A stretch of 64,000 nt of DNA, from positions 16,955,208 to 17,019,207 of the forward strand of contig NC_092642.1 of NCBI RefSeq assembly GCF_039555335.1. The letters are read 5' to 3'. The translations under genes were made by a program, and so were the position numbers. The stretch comes from Amphiura filiformis. Its lineage: Eukaryota; Echinodermata; Ophiuroidea; Amphilepidida; Amphiuridae. Under the pieces are notes generated by a model, which saw nothing but the letters and a program-made list of their open reading frames with translations, made no database searches and was not told the origin of the DNA. Below, piece after piece: positions 31,603 through 43,710 of this stretch. Positions within the stretch are counted from its first letter, which is position 1. The number at the start of each line of letters is the position of its first letter.

Positions 31603-32225
31603 GATACTTTGCATCATGCGCATCAATCCGGGAGACGGTGTTGTCGTGTCCCCCTTCACTTTTCGACAAAATGACCCATTTTTTGTTCTTTACACACATT
31701 TCAAGCCTAATGTTTTGCATGCACCAAAGGGATGAACCCTTCTGAACATTACATTTTTAGACAAACAAATCAGAAACAGAAGAACATCATTTGATTGCAT
31801 CAATACCTGTTCTGTCGGTTTTGTAAATCATAGTGCAGTTTCGTCTTGAAAATGGATTTTATCGGAGAACTATTCAGGTGTGTCAACTAATATTATGTAC
31901 GGTACGATCTTTTTGTAATCAATTTGGTAATGTTTTAAAACCTGATTTGTATACACATGTCCAATCTGGCACTTAATTTAATTGGAATTAGCCAAATTTG
32001 TTGTGTTTGGAGGAGAACAAAGCAATTTTGAATTAATGTCCCATTCCTCAAAATACCACAGCCAATAGAGTAAGTGTGTTCTCCTCCAATATCCCAGTGT
32101 GTTTTCTTTAATTTTACCTCATAGTTATAATGGACAGAACCCTTTTTCTTCCTGGCCGGCAGTTGTTATTAATATTATTTAATATTTTTGCAAAGAATAA
32201 AAAACTAAAAATTAGACCAAAGTCG
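31603..32225 (+). other. Probable 3' untranslated region of GST gene 1
   Basis: Unique-looking sequence follows the stop codon, ending near AATAAA at 32196-32201. The transcript end itself is inferred. Confidence 0.5.
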
Positions 32226-32292
32226 TATATGGCATTAAGTAAGATAATTTTAAAACACTGATGTCATCAAATAGGAAACCTACTATATATCG

Positions 32293-32924
32293 TTAAGGGA
32301 TCTAGAATGAGCGTTTATGGCGTTTCGACAGTATTTTTGTGGGACATGAGAGCACCTCAGACGTATCGAATTGCATTCTGAATACGAAGCATGTCTTTCT
32401 GATATCAAATAATTTACATTTTTTGAAATTCACGATATAATACAAATTTTATGACAAATTATTAAAATTTGATATTTTTCAAATGTTTGATATATAACAG
32501 TCCTCGAAATAAATTTTATAAATCTAATGATATATTTTAAAGTGTATGTAGCTGGGAGGAAAAGCCGACGATCAATTGAAAATTTTGACCTTTTATATTG
32601 AAGATTTTTCCCCAAAAGACCTATTTTTTTTTTGGTGTTTTGGGAAAAAATCCATATCTTCAATATGAAAGGTCAAAATTTTCAATTGATCGTCGGCTTT
32701 TCATCCCACCTACATATATCGTTAAGTATAAACCATCAGGTTTATAAAGTTTACTTCAAGTCCTGTTAAATATCAATTTTGAATGATTTGCCATAAAAAT
32801 GTGTATTACATTGCGAATTTCAAAAAATCAAAATTCGTCGTATTCAGAATGCAATTCGATATGTCTGATGTGCTCTAATGTCCCACAATAAATACTGTCC
32901 AAACGTTCATACCCCTTCCCTTAA
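32293..32924. mobile_element. TTAA-bounded foldback, copy 1 (family also at 45771-46438)
   Basis: It begins TTAAGGGATCTAGAATGAGCG and ends CGTTCATACCCCTTCCCTTAA. The arms are long imperfect inverted repeats containing GGGACATGAGAGCAC, GAATACGAAG and, in the middle, GGTCAAAATTTTCAATTGATCG. No ORF. The ends match the second copy in the window. Confidence 0.85.
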
Positions 32925-33420
32925 GCGTATGTAAATATTGTAATAAAAACGGAAAGTACGGTCTTCTCATTTATCTGGATTTTTTTTACATTAAATTGGA
33001 TGATGATAGTTCATCATAAAAAAGAACAACAACAGCAACAACAACAAAATTAGCCTATTCCTCGATCCCGAGCGTTCGCTAAAAAGATAGTGCTCTGATC
33101 AAGTGTTCGGCTCGCACCATTCTCAGGTTTTGTTTTGCAACAGCCACTTACAGTTTGTTGTATAGTGGGTAAAACCAGGGGGTGACACTAAATTCACGGT
33201 TTGTGTATTAGCCACGCAAATCTATGGCAAATTTTGTTGGCTTGCTCTCAACAAAGTGAGGCAATGTATCGATCGGTTATGAATAATTCACATCAACTCT
33301 TACACAACCCATGTGATTGAAGTCACGACATAAAGGTGTCGTAAGTTTAGCAAATCGAACCTGTTGAAGATAGTAAAAAGCGCCCTCAAGCAAGGTCAGA
33401 CCATCATTTTAATAGCCTTT

Positions 33421-33624
33421 CAACAAGGCTTTGGCTACCTGGGCCAGCACCGTAGTGAGAGCGCCATCTATCATATTCTGCTTGAGTTCAACAAGGCTTT
33501 GGCTACCTGGGCCAGCACCGTAGTGAGAGCGCCATCTATCATATTCTGCTTGAGTTCAACAAGGCTTTGGCTACCTGGGCCAGCACCGTAGTGAGAGCGC
33601 CATCTATCATATTCTGCGCCTGCG
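33421..33624. repeat. 68 bp tandem triplication
   Basis: CAACAAGGCTTTGGCTACCT starts at 33421, 33489 and 33557, each copy running to ATATTCTGC. Copies are virtually identical, so the duplication is recent. The third copy leads directly into the GC-rich hairpin cluster. Confidence 0.95.
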
Positions 33625-33688
33625 GCGCTCGCTGTCGCGGCTTCGCCGCTCTGTCGCGCCTTCGGCGCTCCGCTCGCGCCTTCGGCGC
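33616..33688. repeat. Four phased 13-nt GC hairpins with compensatory changes
   Basis: GCGCCTGCGGCGC (33616-33628), GCGGCTTCGCCGC (33637-33649), GCGCCTTCGGCGC (33656-33668) and GCGCCTTCGGCGC (33676-33688). Each is a 5 bp stem with a 3 nt loop, and starts are ~20 nt apart. In the second, two stem positions have changed together so pairing is kept. GC content is far above the surroundings. Function unknown. Confidence 0.85.
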
Positions 33689-33780
33689 TCGCCCCCCCTA
33701 GGATCGCGAGGTCTTTGACAAAGACTATCATTTTAATGACAATATGCTTAACATAAGAATGGGACACATGCAAATTACTA

Positions 33781-34831
33781 CACTACGCAAAAAAAGTTTC
33801 TTTATGGTTAGGAAATTTACCCACTATTAAAAACTGGCGACTAATTTTGTACATTTGCTAAATAATCGAATGCGGGTGATTGTCCTGTGCATTTTGACAC
33901 CTCAATCACTACCCTACGACACTCCTGAGAAAAGATATGAATGTTTAAGTAACACGAGGTCGAAAAATGAAAAATGCAAAAAGGCCTATTCAAGTTTTCA
34001 GCATAAAAGAACACAAAAAATAACAAACATGCAGATAACATTTTTTGTTTAATTGCTGAGCACATTTCAGGCATCATACTGCCGCTTCCAACTTCACTTG
34101 AGTTTAATCTCTTTTTCTTTCAGTACTTTGTGTGTCCATCGTTGGCTTCCCTTACAGCAGCCACGCGGCGTCTCATGCTCCTAATGAGACGTCGAATGTT
34201 ACCTTGCTCAATCCCATTCCACTCGTTGATAACGATGCGACGCAATCCCACCAGAGTTGTATCTGCCATTATCTTCTTGTTGACTCGTCTCTTGAGCTGA
34301 TCCCAAAGGTTCTCCAAGGGGTTAAGATCAGGGCTTCTGGAGGGCCACTCAAGTGTCTCAATTCCTTCTGTTTTGGTAACATATTGAACATACAGTATCT
34401 TCCAAACTGCTGTAATCATGACCAGTTTTGAATCCCTTTTCCAAACCCATCTCTCAAAACGTAAATGTCTTAGTACCCACTCACCTTTGTCTTTGATCAT
34501 TCATCTGCACAATAAGCAAAGGATTATCCAATATGCATCAAGGAAAATGCTTTAAATTCAAATTGAAAAGGCGGGAATGGTGAAACCGTCTTGGATCAGT
34601 GAAACAGCTCTAAAACCATTGAATAGGCTTCTTTGCAATTTTTATTTGTCGACCTCTTGGTACTTAAACATTCATATCTTTTCTCAGAAGTGTCGTAGGG
34701 TAGTGATTGAGGTGTCAAAATGCGCAAGACAATCCCCCGCATGCGATTATTTAGCAAACGTACAAAATTAGCTGCTAAATTTTAATTGTGGGTAAATTCC
34801 CTAACCATAAAGAAACTTTTTTTGCGTAGTT
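33781..34831. mobile_element. Tc1/mariner-type element with ~230 bp TIRs and TA target site
   Basis: The left end CACTACGCAAAAAAAGTTTC follows TA (33779-33780). The right end, in reverse, is AACTACGCAAAAAAAGTTTC, followed by TA (34832-34833). The inverted repeats extend about 230 bp each (33781-34010 and about 34605-34831). Between them is a minus-strand transposase remnant. The first TIR base differs between ends (C versus A). Confidence 0.85.
34120..34500 (-). pseudogene. Tc1/mariner transposase, C-terminal remnant
   Basis: The 126-codon frame contains LEWPSRSPDLNPLENLWDQL, the block carrying the third catalytic acidic residue (E) of Tc1/mariner transposases, followed by a basic tail (LKRRVN, IRSMRRRV). 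The N-terminal HTH domains and the first two catalytic aspartates are gone, so the protein cannot transpose. It sits between the element's long TIRs. Confidence 0.85.
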
Positions 34832-35059
34832 TATAAGTGTTACATCCTGATTTAATAATCCTTGGTAAAACGCACATTGAGTCAGTGATCCTACAAGCTG
34901 AACCGGAGTAACTACAGAATACCCCTCTCGGGGGTATAGTTGTATAAAGTTGTAACATGTTTGTATGTATTGGAATAGGGTGTTTTGTGCTTGAGTGGGG
35001 TATTCTGTTTTAATGATTTGTGTATGGTAATGTTGTGAGTGTGTTATTCTGGAGACTAA

Positions 35060-36190
35060 GTATAGGTCTTGGTTTTTTTGTGGGCGCAGTTGGCGCAGAC
35101 GTAGTCGAAAAACCGACAGAGTTGGCGTTTGACGTGGACGCAGTTTAAATTGGCGGGTTGATCAATGCAGCGTAGATGCATTATTTAAGTTGCAGATGAA
35201 ACAAAGGAAGTATGTTTGCTGGTACTACTCGGGAGTAGGCCTATAGGCCCTAGGTGTCGGTTTTTAACAAGGCGCAGTCGGCGCAGACGTAGTTGAAAAT
35301 TGATAGGTTTTTAAAATGGGGCGTGGACGTAGTATTGCGGGGGATTTGTCCCCGTTATACCGTTGAAGGAGTTCAAGATGTGGTATTTTTTGTGTGATTG
35401 TATTTGAATTAGTTGTTGGTACATGTATAGGCCTACTAGGACAAATTATATGTCTAGTTTTTATGTCGGCGTAGTCGGCGCAGACGTAGCTGAAAATTAA
35501 CAGGTTTGGGCTTTGGGCTTGGACGTGGATAAAATTGGTGATTTTATGAATGGGACATAGTGTTTGGGGGATTTGTGCCCATGATGTTGAATTAGTATAA
35601 TATGTTAAATTGTGTGTGAATGTGGTGGCAGACTGGCAGTACATGAACAGTATGTTGGACATAGGTCTTGGTTTTTAAGTCGGCGCAGCCGTAGTTGAAA
35701 ATGGCAGATTTTGCGTTTGGGCGTGGACGTAGTTAAAAGTGGTGATTTTAAAAATGGAGCGTGGACGCAGTATTGCGGGGGGATTTGCCCCACAATGGCG
35801 TTGAAGGAGTAGGCCTACAAGATGTTGTTTTGTGTTTGATAGTGTTTGAATTTGTTGTTGGTACATGTAAATTGGACAAAGTATAGGTCCTGGTTTAATG
35901 TCGGCGTAGACGTAGTCGAAATTTAGCATGTTTGGGCTTTGGGTGTGGTCGTAATTAAAATGGGTGATTTTATAATGGGGCATGGACGCAGTGTTGGAGG
36001 GGGATTTGTCCCCGTTGAAGTTGAATTGGGATGGTATGTTGTTTTGTGTTTGATACCAGAAGTGTTTGAGTGTTTTGCTGCTACATGCAGTGTTTGGACC
36101 GTAGGTCTTGGTTTTTATGTCGGCGCAGTCGGCGCAGACGTAGTTCAAAAATAGCAGGTTTTGCGTTTAGGCGTGGACGTAGTTAAATTA
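35060..36190. repeat. Satellite array, ~200-223 bp unit with GTCGGCGCAGACGTAGT
   Basis: GGTCTTGGTTTT...GTCGGCGCAG...GACGTAGT recurs at about 35066, 35258, 35464, 35664, 35887 and 36108. Each unit also has GGCGTGGACG(T/C)AGT and a GCGGGGGATTTG(T/C)CCC segment. On the minus strand the array leaves two long open stretches (35264-35662 and 35675-36148, same frame) with repeated NYVCADCADIKT-like peptides. The period is not a constant multiple of three, so I treat them as non-coding. The same core occurs in opposite orientation at 44905-45180. Confidence 0.85.
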
Positions 36191-37987
36191 TGTTAACTGT
36201 ATCAAATAAATACCCTTATCTGGAATGAACTTTTGTTTTGGTTTTTAATACTGGAACATTTACGAAAATATTGCAGGCTATTCTTTATTTTTTGCTTCAG
36301 GACTGACTAATGTTGCTAAAGTTTTTACAGCCCCCCCCCCCCTTTTTAACCTCCCTCTTCATACACCCAAAACTTTTGAATCCCCCCTATATTCAGAACT
36401 CCAAAATTTTATAACCCCCCCCTACATATTTTTCAGCCCCCCTAATAATTGAAGATTCAGTATGTTTTGAAAGTGATATTAGTTCTTTAAGGATGACTTT
36501 GGCTATAGGGGTGGGCTTTGGCACGATTTTATGGCACATGATTATTTTGTTCATTGCAATTTTTTCGCGCGCATTTGTCCTGGTAATTAATGTTTTTAGT
36601 TGAACGATGCGATGTGGAAATTTTGGCCCCTGGCTCCGGTATCCCCCTTCGCATTTTAGCATTGATAGCAAATTTTCACGGGAAAAGAGATTTTTTGGGA
36701 CAGCTTGGAAAAGTTAGGTTACAGATCTGAAGGGCCAAAGCTGAATCATGTTGCCTTGCACAGGGCACCCCGAGAAAAATGGTCTCTGGCAGGAGTGATG
36801 ATGAGTTCACTGACCTTTTAACAAGTTCAACCATGGTTCAACAAAAGTCAATACGATTACGTAATTGTTCATGTGATGACACACACAGAGGGAAAGTCAA
36901 TATTTACATTTCTTGGTCATAAACCTCACCTCCATGCAGTATAGTCCTGGCCCTAGCTAGAACCCGGCCTACACCGGATAGGGCAGAGATTTTGACACTT
37001 GATTTGGGTTATTGGACCTTTGAGGTTAACGAATCACAGAGGTGCTTTTGCGAAAGCGGCTGCGAATTCGAGAAATCAAGATGGCCGCCGGCGGCCATTT
37101 TGAAAATTGTAAATTTTAGTTTTCACTCAATATTCATGTGTAATACATCATTCTATAGGTTTCTGCATACAAGGAATCAATTTCTGACATTATTTTTATG
37201 ATTGAAGGTCAGTATAACATGTTTACATTCAAAATGGCCGCCAAATGGTTGCCAAAAGATGGGGTTTTCATTAAAATGTATTTAGAATTCAATATTTTAA
37301 CTTATTTGATGTTAAAAATAACCATGGGTTGCTGATATTATGGTAAGTTGTCTATGTCATTTCTATCATCTCCTGGATATGTTTAAAAATCAAAATGGCT
37401 GCCAAAATGGCCGCCAAAATCGTCTTTTTTCATTAAAATGTGTTACAGGAGTATTATGAAGTACCAGATTTACAATGAAATGGTGCCAAACATTGTGTTC
37501 TTTTGTATTCAAAGTATCTCTCTGGTAAAGGGGTAACAATATGACATCAGCATCAATTAATATGATCTCATGGGCATGTAAACATTCAAAATGGCCGCCA
37601 AAATGGCTGCAAAAACATGATTTTTTCATTAAAATGATATTTAAAACAGCATTTTAATAGATGTTGTGTTAAATATTTTCATTGAACGCTGATATAATGT
37701 TAAAGGAGTATTTCTATCCAAATTTCTTCCTGCTCATGTGTTTTTACATTCATGAAAGAAACCTAAACCCAAATTTTCATGCAAATCGGACATTCAGTTG
37801 GCGAATTATGGGCTATAACATATATTTCAATGGTCCATAGGATTGTGTGTGATACTTTCGTTGTCGACAGAATGAAATTCAAAATCGAACATTTCGGCCC
37901 GTTTCTCTAGATATAAATTATAAATTTATAAGATAAATTTGCAAGATTCCTTTTGCACATGATCATTATGCACCTAGTAAGGAGACC

Positions 37988-38740
37988 GGGGCAGGTTGGC
38001 CCCTTTTTCCCCACTTATCTGGAGAGCTCAGTTTGTGGGTTAGGAGGCTCTCAATTTGATACTTGAGAGCTGTTTACTCTAGGTAAATGCTAACAAATTT
38101 ATATGGCTCTGTGACTTATACAAAAGTTATAGTAGTTGTAGGAGAGAGCGAAAAGAAAATTAACCAGGCCGGGGCAGGTTGGCTTGGCCCTCTATGCACA
38201 ACCGTGTGTTATTGCCATATTTCTTTCCAATAAAACATTCTAAAGTTACAACTGCAGTAAGATATCACCTATCATAGTTCCAAGATAATCAAAAAATAAA
38301 ATTCATTTTGCGCCATCATGGGTCATTCTTGAGGAAATAGCTAAAATCAAGGAAATAACGTTAACCAATCATCTTATAAAACCCATAACGAAAAACTGAA
38401 AGGCTGTGGATAACAATTGTAATTGACTTTTTTGTTCATTATTAACTATTCTGAGTGATGAATTACTTTTTATGTACAAATTCCCAATTATAAAGAAATA
38501 TGATATTGAAATATTGCTATTTCCAGTCAAAAAGTGCTCAAATAGGACAACAATATAGATTTTTTTTACTATACTCCGCCTTTGAACAATTTTATCCATG
38601 GAACTGACTAGTGTTGGTGTGTAAATTGTATTTTGCTTCATTTGACACAAAATGGGTGAAAATGGAGAAAGTATGCATAACTCTTGCCCATAAACACAAT
38701 GGGGGCAACCTGCCCCAGCACAAGTGGGCCAACCTGCCCC
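37988..38740. repeat. Inverted pairs of GGGGCAGGTTGGCC in the palindrome spacer
   Basis: GGGGCAGGTTGGCC occurs at 37988 and 38171, and its complement GGCCAACCTGCCCC at 38727, with a shorter relative at about 38702-38716. The region is a second inverted structure inside the loop of the big palindrome. Confidence 0.75.
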
Positions 38741-39310
38741 ATAGTCTATTTTTGTTTTCCATCAAATTCCGCAAAACAGAAACAGGATGGAAAGCTTTCA
38801 ACTATATGGCATTTTAAGCAAGACCCATACCTTCCAGCAACTTACAATTTACATAATGTATTATGTGCAACAATAGTGCTTTCTTTCCTTTCTTTTTTTC
38901 TCCAAAATGACCATGCAAGTAGTTTTTAAATTGATAATATTATGTCTCAACAACATGTAATTTATCTGATTTTTTAAGGAAATGGTGCCACATGAGTGCT
39001 TTCTTCGAGATCCAAAAATATCTTTGTGGCAGAAGGGTAACGTAAAATATGTCATTCAAAATTATCCCATGGGTAAGTTCAAAGAAATAAAAGTGACTCC
39101 CAAAATGGCCACCAAAATATTATTTTTTCATCAAAATCTGTTACAGCGACACTAGGTATCTGGTTTTCAAGGGATGGTGCCATAAAAGGAGAGTATTTTC
39201 CCACATAATCATTATAGCATAGCAGTAATAGGAAAACAGCCTGGACTTATGGGTAATTGGGCATGTTTAAAATTCAACTTGGCCACCAAAATAATATTTT
39301 GGATGTTGGT

Positions 39311-39359
39311 GTAACAGTCATTTAAAAGAGTATATTATATTCTTTTAAATGACTGTTAC
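39311..39359. repeat. Near-perfect 49 bp hairpin
   Basis: GTAACAGTCATTTAAAAGA and its exact complement are separated by 11 A/T-rich bases. The stem is 19 bp. It lies in the loop of the 3.6 kb palindrome. Confidence 0.9.
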
Positions 39360-40819
39360 CCCAACTTTCAAGATACCAGTTTTTACAGGAGATGTCATTT
39401 TTCAGCTTCATGGCATATGGTTAACATTCTGTCGTAAAATGATTCTGCCGGCATGCTCATACCAACGGGACCCCTTATATACTAGGTGCATAATGATCAT
39501 GTGCAAGAGGAATCTTGCAAATATATTCCCTTTCCAGAGAAACCGGCCAACATGTTCGATTTTGAATTTTATTCTGTCGCCAACGAAAGTATAACACACA
39601 ATCCTATGGACCATTGAAATATACGGTATGTTATAGTCCATAATTCGCCAACGGAATGTCCGATTTGCATGAAATTTAGGATTTAAGATTCTTTTATGAA
39701 TGTAAAAACACATGAGCAGGAAGAAATTGGGATAGAAATATCCCTTTAACATTATATCAGCGTTCCATGGAAATATTTAACACAACATCTATTAAAATGC
39801 TGTTTTAAATACCATTTTAATGAAAAAAATCATGTTTTGCAGCCATTTTGGCGGCCATTTTGAATGTTTACATGCCCATATGAGATAATATTAATTGATG
39901 CCGATGTCATATTGTTACCCCTTTACCAGAGGGATACTTTGAATACAAAAGAACACAATGTTTGGCACCATTCATTGTAAATCTGGTACTTTATAATACT
40001 CCTGTAACACATTTTAATGAAAAAAAAGACTATTTTGGCAGCCATTTTGGCAGCCATTTTGATTTTTAAACATATCCAGGAGATGATAGAAATGACATAG
40101 ACGACTTATGCTTTGTTGTCACCATAATATCAGCATCCCATTGTTATTTTTAACATCAAATAAGTTAAAATATTGAATTCTAAATGCATTTTAATGAAAA
40201 CCCCATCTTTTGGCAACCATTTGGCGGCCATTTTGAATGTAAACATGTTATACTGACCTTCAATCATAAAAATAATGTCAGAAATTGATTCCTTGTATGC
40301 AAAAACCTATAGAATGATGTATTACACATGAATATTGAGTGAAAACTAAAATTTAAAATTTTCAAAATGGCCGCCGGCGGCCATCTTGATTTCTCGAATT
40401 CGCAGCCGCTTTCGCAAAAGCACCTCCGTGATTCTTTAACCTCAAAGGTCCAATAACCCAAATCAAGTGTCAAAATCTCTGCCCTATCCGGTGTAGGCCG
40501 GGTTCTAGCTAGGGCCTGGACTAGTAGCCTTTATTACGCATTATAGCTGATCTGGGTAATCAAAAACAAATCTACCCATCGTGGCTTAGGGTTTTAATAA
40601 CATGCTTAATTTCCGGGATTGATTGAATTTAAATAATGGATACACATTTTAAGTTTAGCATCAGTTTTTGTTATTTAGTTAAGTTGGGTTTTTGAGAATT
40701 AAAAAAAATATTTTGCTTAAATCATTAGAAAATATGTACCATATTGGCTGAAATTTTTAGGTTGAAAAGTCGGGTATGAGAAGTTAGGGTCACAAATTGT
40801 ACCAACCCGAAATTTTTAT

Positions 40820-42140
40820 CACTTTGTAATATTTTCATTTGGTATGTTTCTTATTAATATTTTTTGAGGAAAAAAGTGAGGATTTTTTATCACTTTGTAA
40901 TTTTTTCATTTGTTATGTTTCTTATTTATAGTTTGTGAGGAAAAGTGATAGTTTTTCATCACTTTGCACATTTTGAATTTTTTATGTCTTTTAATATTTT
41001 GTGAGGAAAAAAGTGAGAATTTTGTCATAACTTTGCAAATTTTTTATTTATTATGTTTGTTATATTTTTCTGGTGAAAAAAGTGAGGATTTTTACTACTT
41101 TTATATTTTTGATTTTTAATGTTTTCTATTATTTTGTGATGACAAAAGTGAGGATTTTTTCATCACTTTGTAATTTTTTTTCATTTGTTATGTTTCTAAT
41201 TTATAGTTTGTGAGGAAAAGTGATAGTTTTTCATCACTTTGCACATTTTGAATTTTTTATGTCTTTTAATATTTTGTGAGGAAAAAAGTGAGAATTTTGT
41301 CATAACTTTGCAAATTTTTTATTTATTATGTTTCTTATATTTTTACTGGTGAAAAAAAGTGAGGGTTTTTACTACTTTTATATTTTTGATTTTTAATGTT
41401 TTCTATCATTTTGTGATGACAAAAGTGAGGATTTTTTCATCACTTCGCAAATTTTTCATTTGTTACGTTTCACATTATTTTGTATGGAAAAAAGATTTTG
41501 AAATTACTTCGGATTTTTTTTTTATTTTCTGTATAATGTACAATGTTGCTTTAAGCCCATGGATTGAGAAATTTAATATTATTATTCCATGCCTTGATAT
41601 TGTTTGATTGCATTTTGTAATATTGTTTTCAAAGTGATGAAAAAAGTGATGAATTATTATGATGTCCAAAAAATAGGTGCCAAAATTTCTCCCCCAAATC
41701 GTGCCATATCTAATTATATTTCGAATGTGATAGAAATCCTCACGTATCTCATCACAAAATAATTTTTAAAAATGAATGAAAAATTGGCGTCGTAATGAAC
41801 AACTTTTTTCATCACAAAATAATAAGAAATATAACAAATGAAAACATTCCAAAGTGATAAAAAAATCCTCACTTTTTCCTCACAAAATAATAAGAAACGT
41901 TAAACATAACAAATGAGAAGTTGGCGAAATGATGAAAATAATTCTCACTGTTGTCATCACAAAACATGATGATAACAAGTGAAAAATTTCCAAAGTAATA
42001 CAAAATTCCTTACTTTTCCTCACAAAGTAATAAGAAACATAACAAACGAGAAATTTCTAAAGTGTTAAAATATCCTTACTTTTATCATCACAAAATAATA
42101 AGAAACATAAAAACTGCAAAGTGAGGATTCTTTCTCATTT
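40820..42140. repeat. Higher-order tandem repeat folded into an inverted pair
   Basis: The left part (40820-41500) consists of ~69 bp units of the type TTTCATCACTTTG...TTATGTTTCT...GTGAGGAAAAAAGTGAG. Four differing units form a ~275 bp block that is repeated (TGATAGTTTTTCATCAC at 40946 and 41221). The right part (about 41740-42140) carries the same units in reverse complement. No protein is encoded. Confidence 0.85.
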
Positions 42141-42150
42141 TTAACTTTCC

Positions 42151-42505
42151 TTAAGAAATTACTACACCTGGCCAATTTTATGCCTATTTTTGCATTTTTC
42201 TCCAAAATTATAGCGCATTGGTGACAAGTAAGATATGTATATTACAGGGCAAGGACTACAACTACTGCACTGGAAATTTTATTTCAGCACAGACAACAGT
42301 TGTGGAGTTACAGTCAAAAATGAGGGAAACCCAATATTTGATCAATAAATCAATAACTACTTGGCTTGAGTTGCTGAATTTTCAGTGCAGTAGTTGTAAT
42401 CCTTGCCCCTATAATATACATGTCTTACTTTTCACCAATACGCTATAATTTTTGAGAAAAATGCAAAAATAGGCACAAAATTGGCCAGGGGTGTAGTACC
42501 CTTAA
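42151..42505. mobile_element. TTAA-bounded 355 bp foldback MITE
   Basis: The ends are TTAAGAAATTACTACACCTGGCC and, in reverse, TTAAGGGTACTACACCCCTGGCC. The arms run through TGCCTATTTTTGCATTTTTCTC to AACTACTGCACTG, about 130 bp each. The ends resemble those of the 3 kb segment at 6965-9986. Confidence 0.88.
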
Positions 42506-42794
42506 ATCGGGCCTCAATTGTCTGAAATTGATAACATTTTATTTTTAAAGAGGGACTATGAATTTAATTCCAATATCATATTATTGAAATTCTCATCAAT
42601 ATTAACTGTATAGTTACTACTAGCTAAAACTACTGTTCTTTGAATGGTACAAAATGCAGATGTTCAATCGAAATACATATTATGCAATATAGGACTGTCC
42701 GCATTTTTTAGGTGGGTAATGTGTATAAAACAAATGAATATCTACGTCATTATCATTTGTTTCCCAATTTTAAAACAAGATGTTTTAGAAAAGG

Positions 42795-43030
42795 AAAACA
42801 AATCATACATACAAAAAAAAAAATCACATTTTTGACCAAAAACACCTTCCAACCCAAAAATCACATTAATTTTGACCAAAAGTCACATTTTGATTTTTGA
42901 CCAACAAAAAATCAAATTATTGATCAAAAGCACATTTTAGACCAAAAACTAATTTTTTGATCAAAAATCACATTTAAAACCAAAATATCACAATGTAAAC
43001 CAAAAATCACATTATAAACCAAACATCACA
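42795..43030. repeat. Degenerate ~18-20 bp repeats (ACCAAAAATCACATTTTG)
   Basis: About ten variants of ACCAAAAATCACATTTTG occur in a row. Non-coding minisatellite. Confidence 0.8.
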
Positions 43031-43089
43031 TGAATTGAGTAAAATTACCCGGTGTTGAGTAAGGGAAAGATTTTACTCTGCTGTTGTTG

Positions 43090-43710
43090 TTTTAGAATTG
43101 CCCGTGTGTCATTATTACTTGGTCGATTTCAGATCTAAAGTGATGTATGCATGAAGGATAATTCACACCTTCTGTAGATAACATAAAATGTGAAATCGAC
43201 CAACTTTTTGAAGGTGTTTTTATTGTAAATATATCTGTCCAAATTCAAATTTAACCAACCATGCACATGTGTATGCAGTGGGCGGGCAGTGGTGTCATGT
43301 TCACTCACACAGCTGTGCTAACCGCAAGACTTGCTGGGAAGTGCTTTTAAAAATCATCCTCTGAGTTTCAACTGCCACTATATTTTTCAAATCCCATTGA
43401 ACTCTGTGCAAAAGATGTTGTTTAAGAATTGTCCGTGTGTCATTATTACTTGGTCGATTTCAGATGTAAAGTGATGTATGCACGAAGGATAAATCACACC
43501 TTCTGTAGATAAGATAACATAAAATGTGAAATCGGCCAACTTTTTGAAGGTGTTTTTATTGTAAATATATCTGTCCAAATTCAAATTTAACCATGCACGT
43601 GTACGTGTGTATGCAGTGGGCGGGCAGTGGTGTCATGTTCACCCCACAGCTATGCTAACCGCAAGACTTGCTGGGAAGTGCTTAAATCATCCTCTGGTAC
43701 CAGCCGTGGG
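43090..43710. repeat. 331 bp tandem direct duplication
   Basis: The segment from GAATTGCCCGTGTGTCATTA (about 43095) to CTTGCTGGGAAGTGCTTT is repeated 331 bp downstream (starting about 43426), with small differences such as one added GATAA. Confidence 0.92.

Larger units (their letters stand above)
36943..40523. repeat. 3.6 kb palindrome with ~1.04 kb arms
   Basis: The left arm (36943-37980) starts TAGTCCTGGCCCTAGCTAG; the right arm (39477-40523) is its close reverse complement, including mirrored 69-codon ORFs at 36992-37201 (+) and 40264-40473 (-). Within each arm are three degenerate ~165-195 bp tandem units, each starting AAAATGGCCGCCAAAATGG and continuing TTTTTTCATTAAAATG. The 1.5 kb spacer holds two further inverted structures (37988-38740 and 39311-39359). 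Probably a foldback transposon. No transposase is visible. Confidence 0.9.

Noticed and set aside
35264..36148. Two long minus-strand ORFs (132 and 157 codons) as a repeat-protein gene
   Set aside because: They arise from a ~200-223 bp satellite whose period does not preserve the reading frame; no start context, splice sites or known domain.
40820..41500. Regular ~69 bp repeats resembling a CRISPR-like array
   Set aside because: Eukaryotic context, no constant repeat with unique spacers, no Cas genes, and the units are mirrored downstream; it is a satellite.
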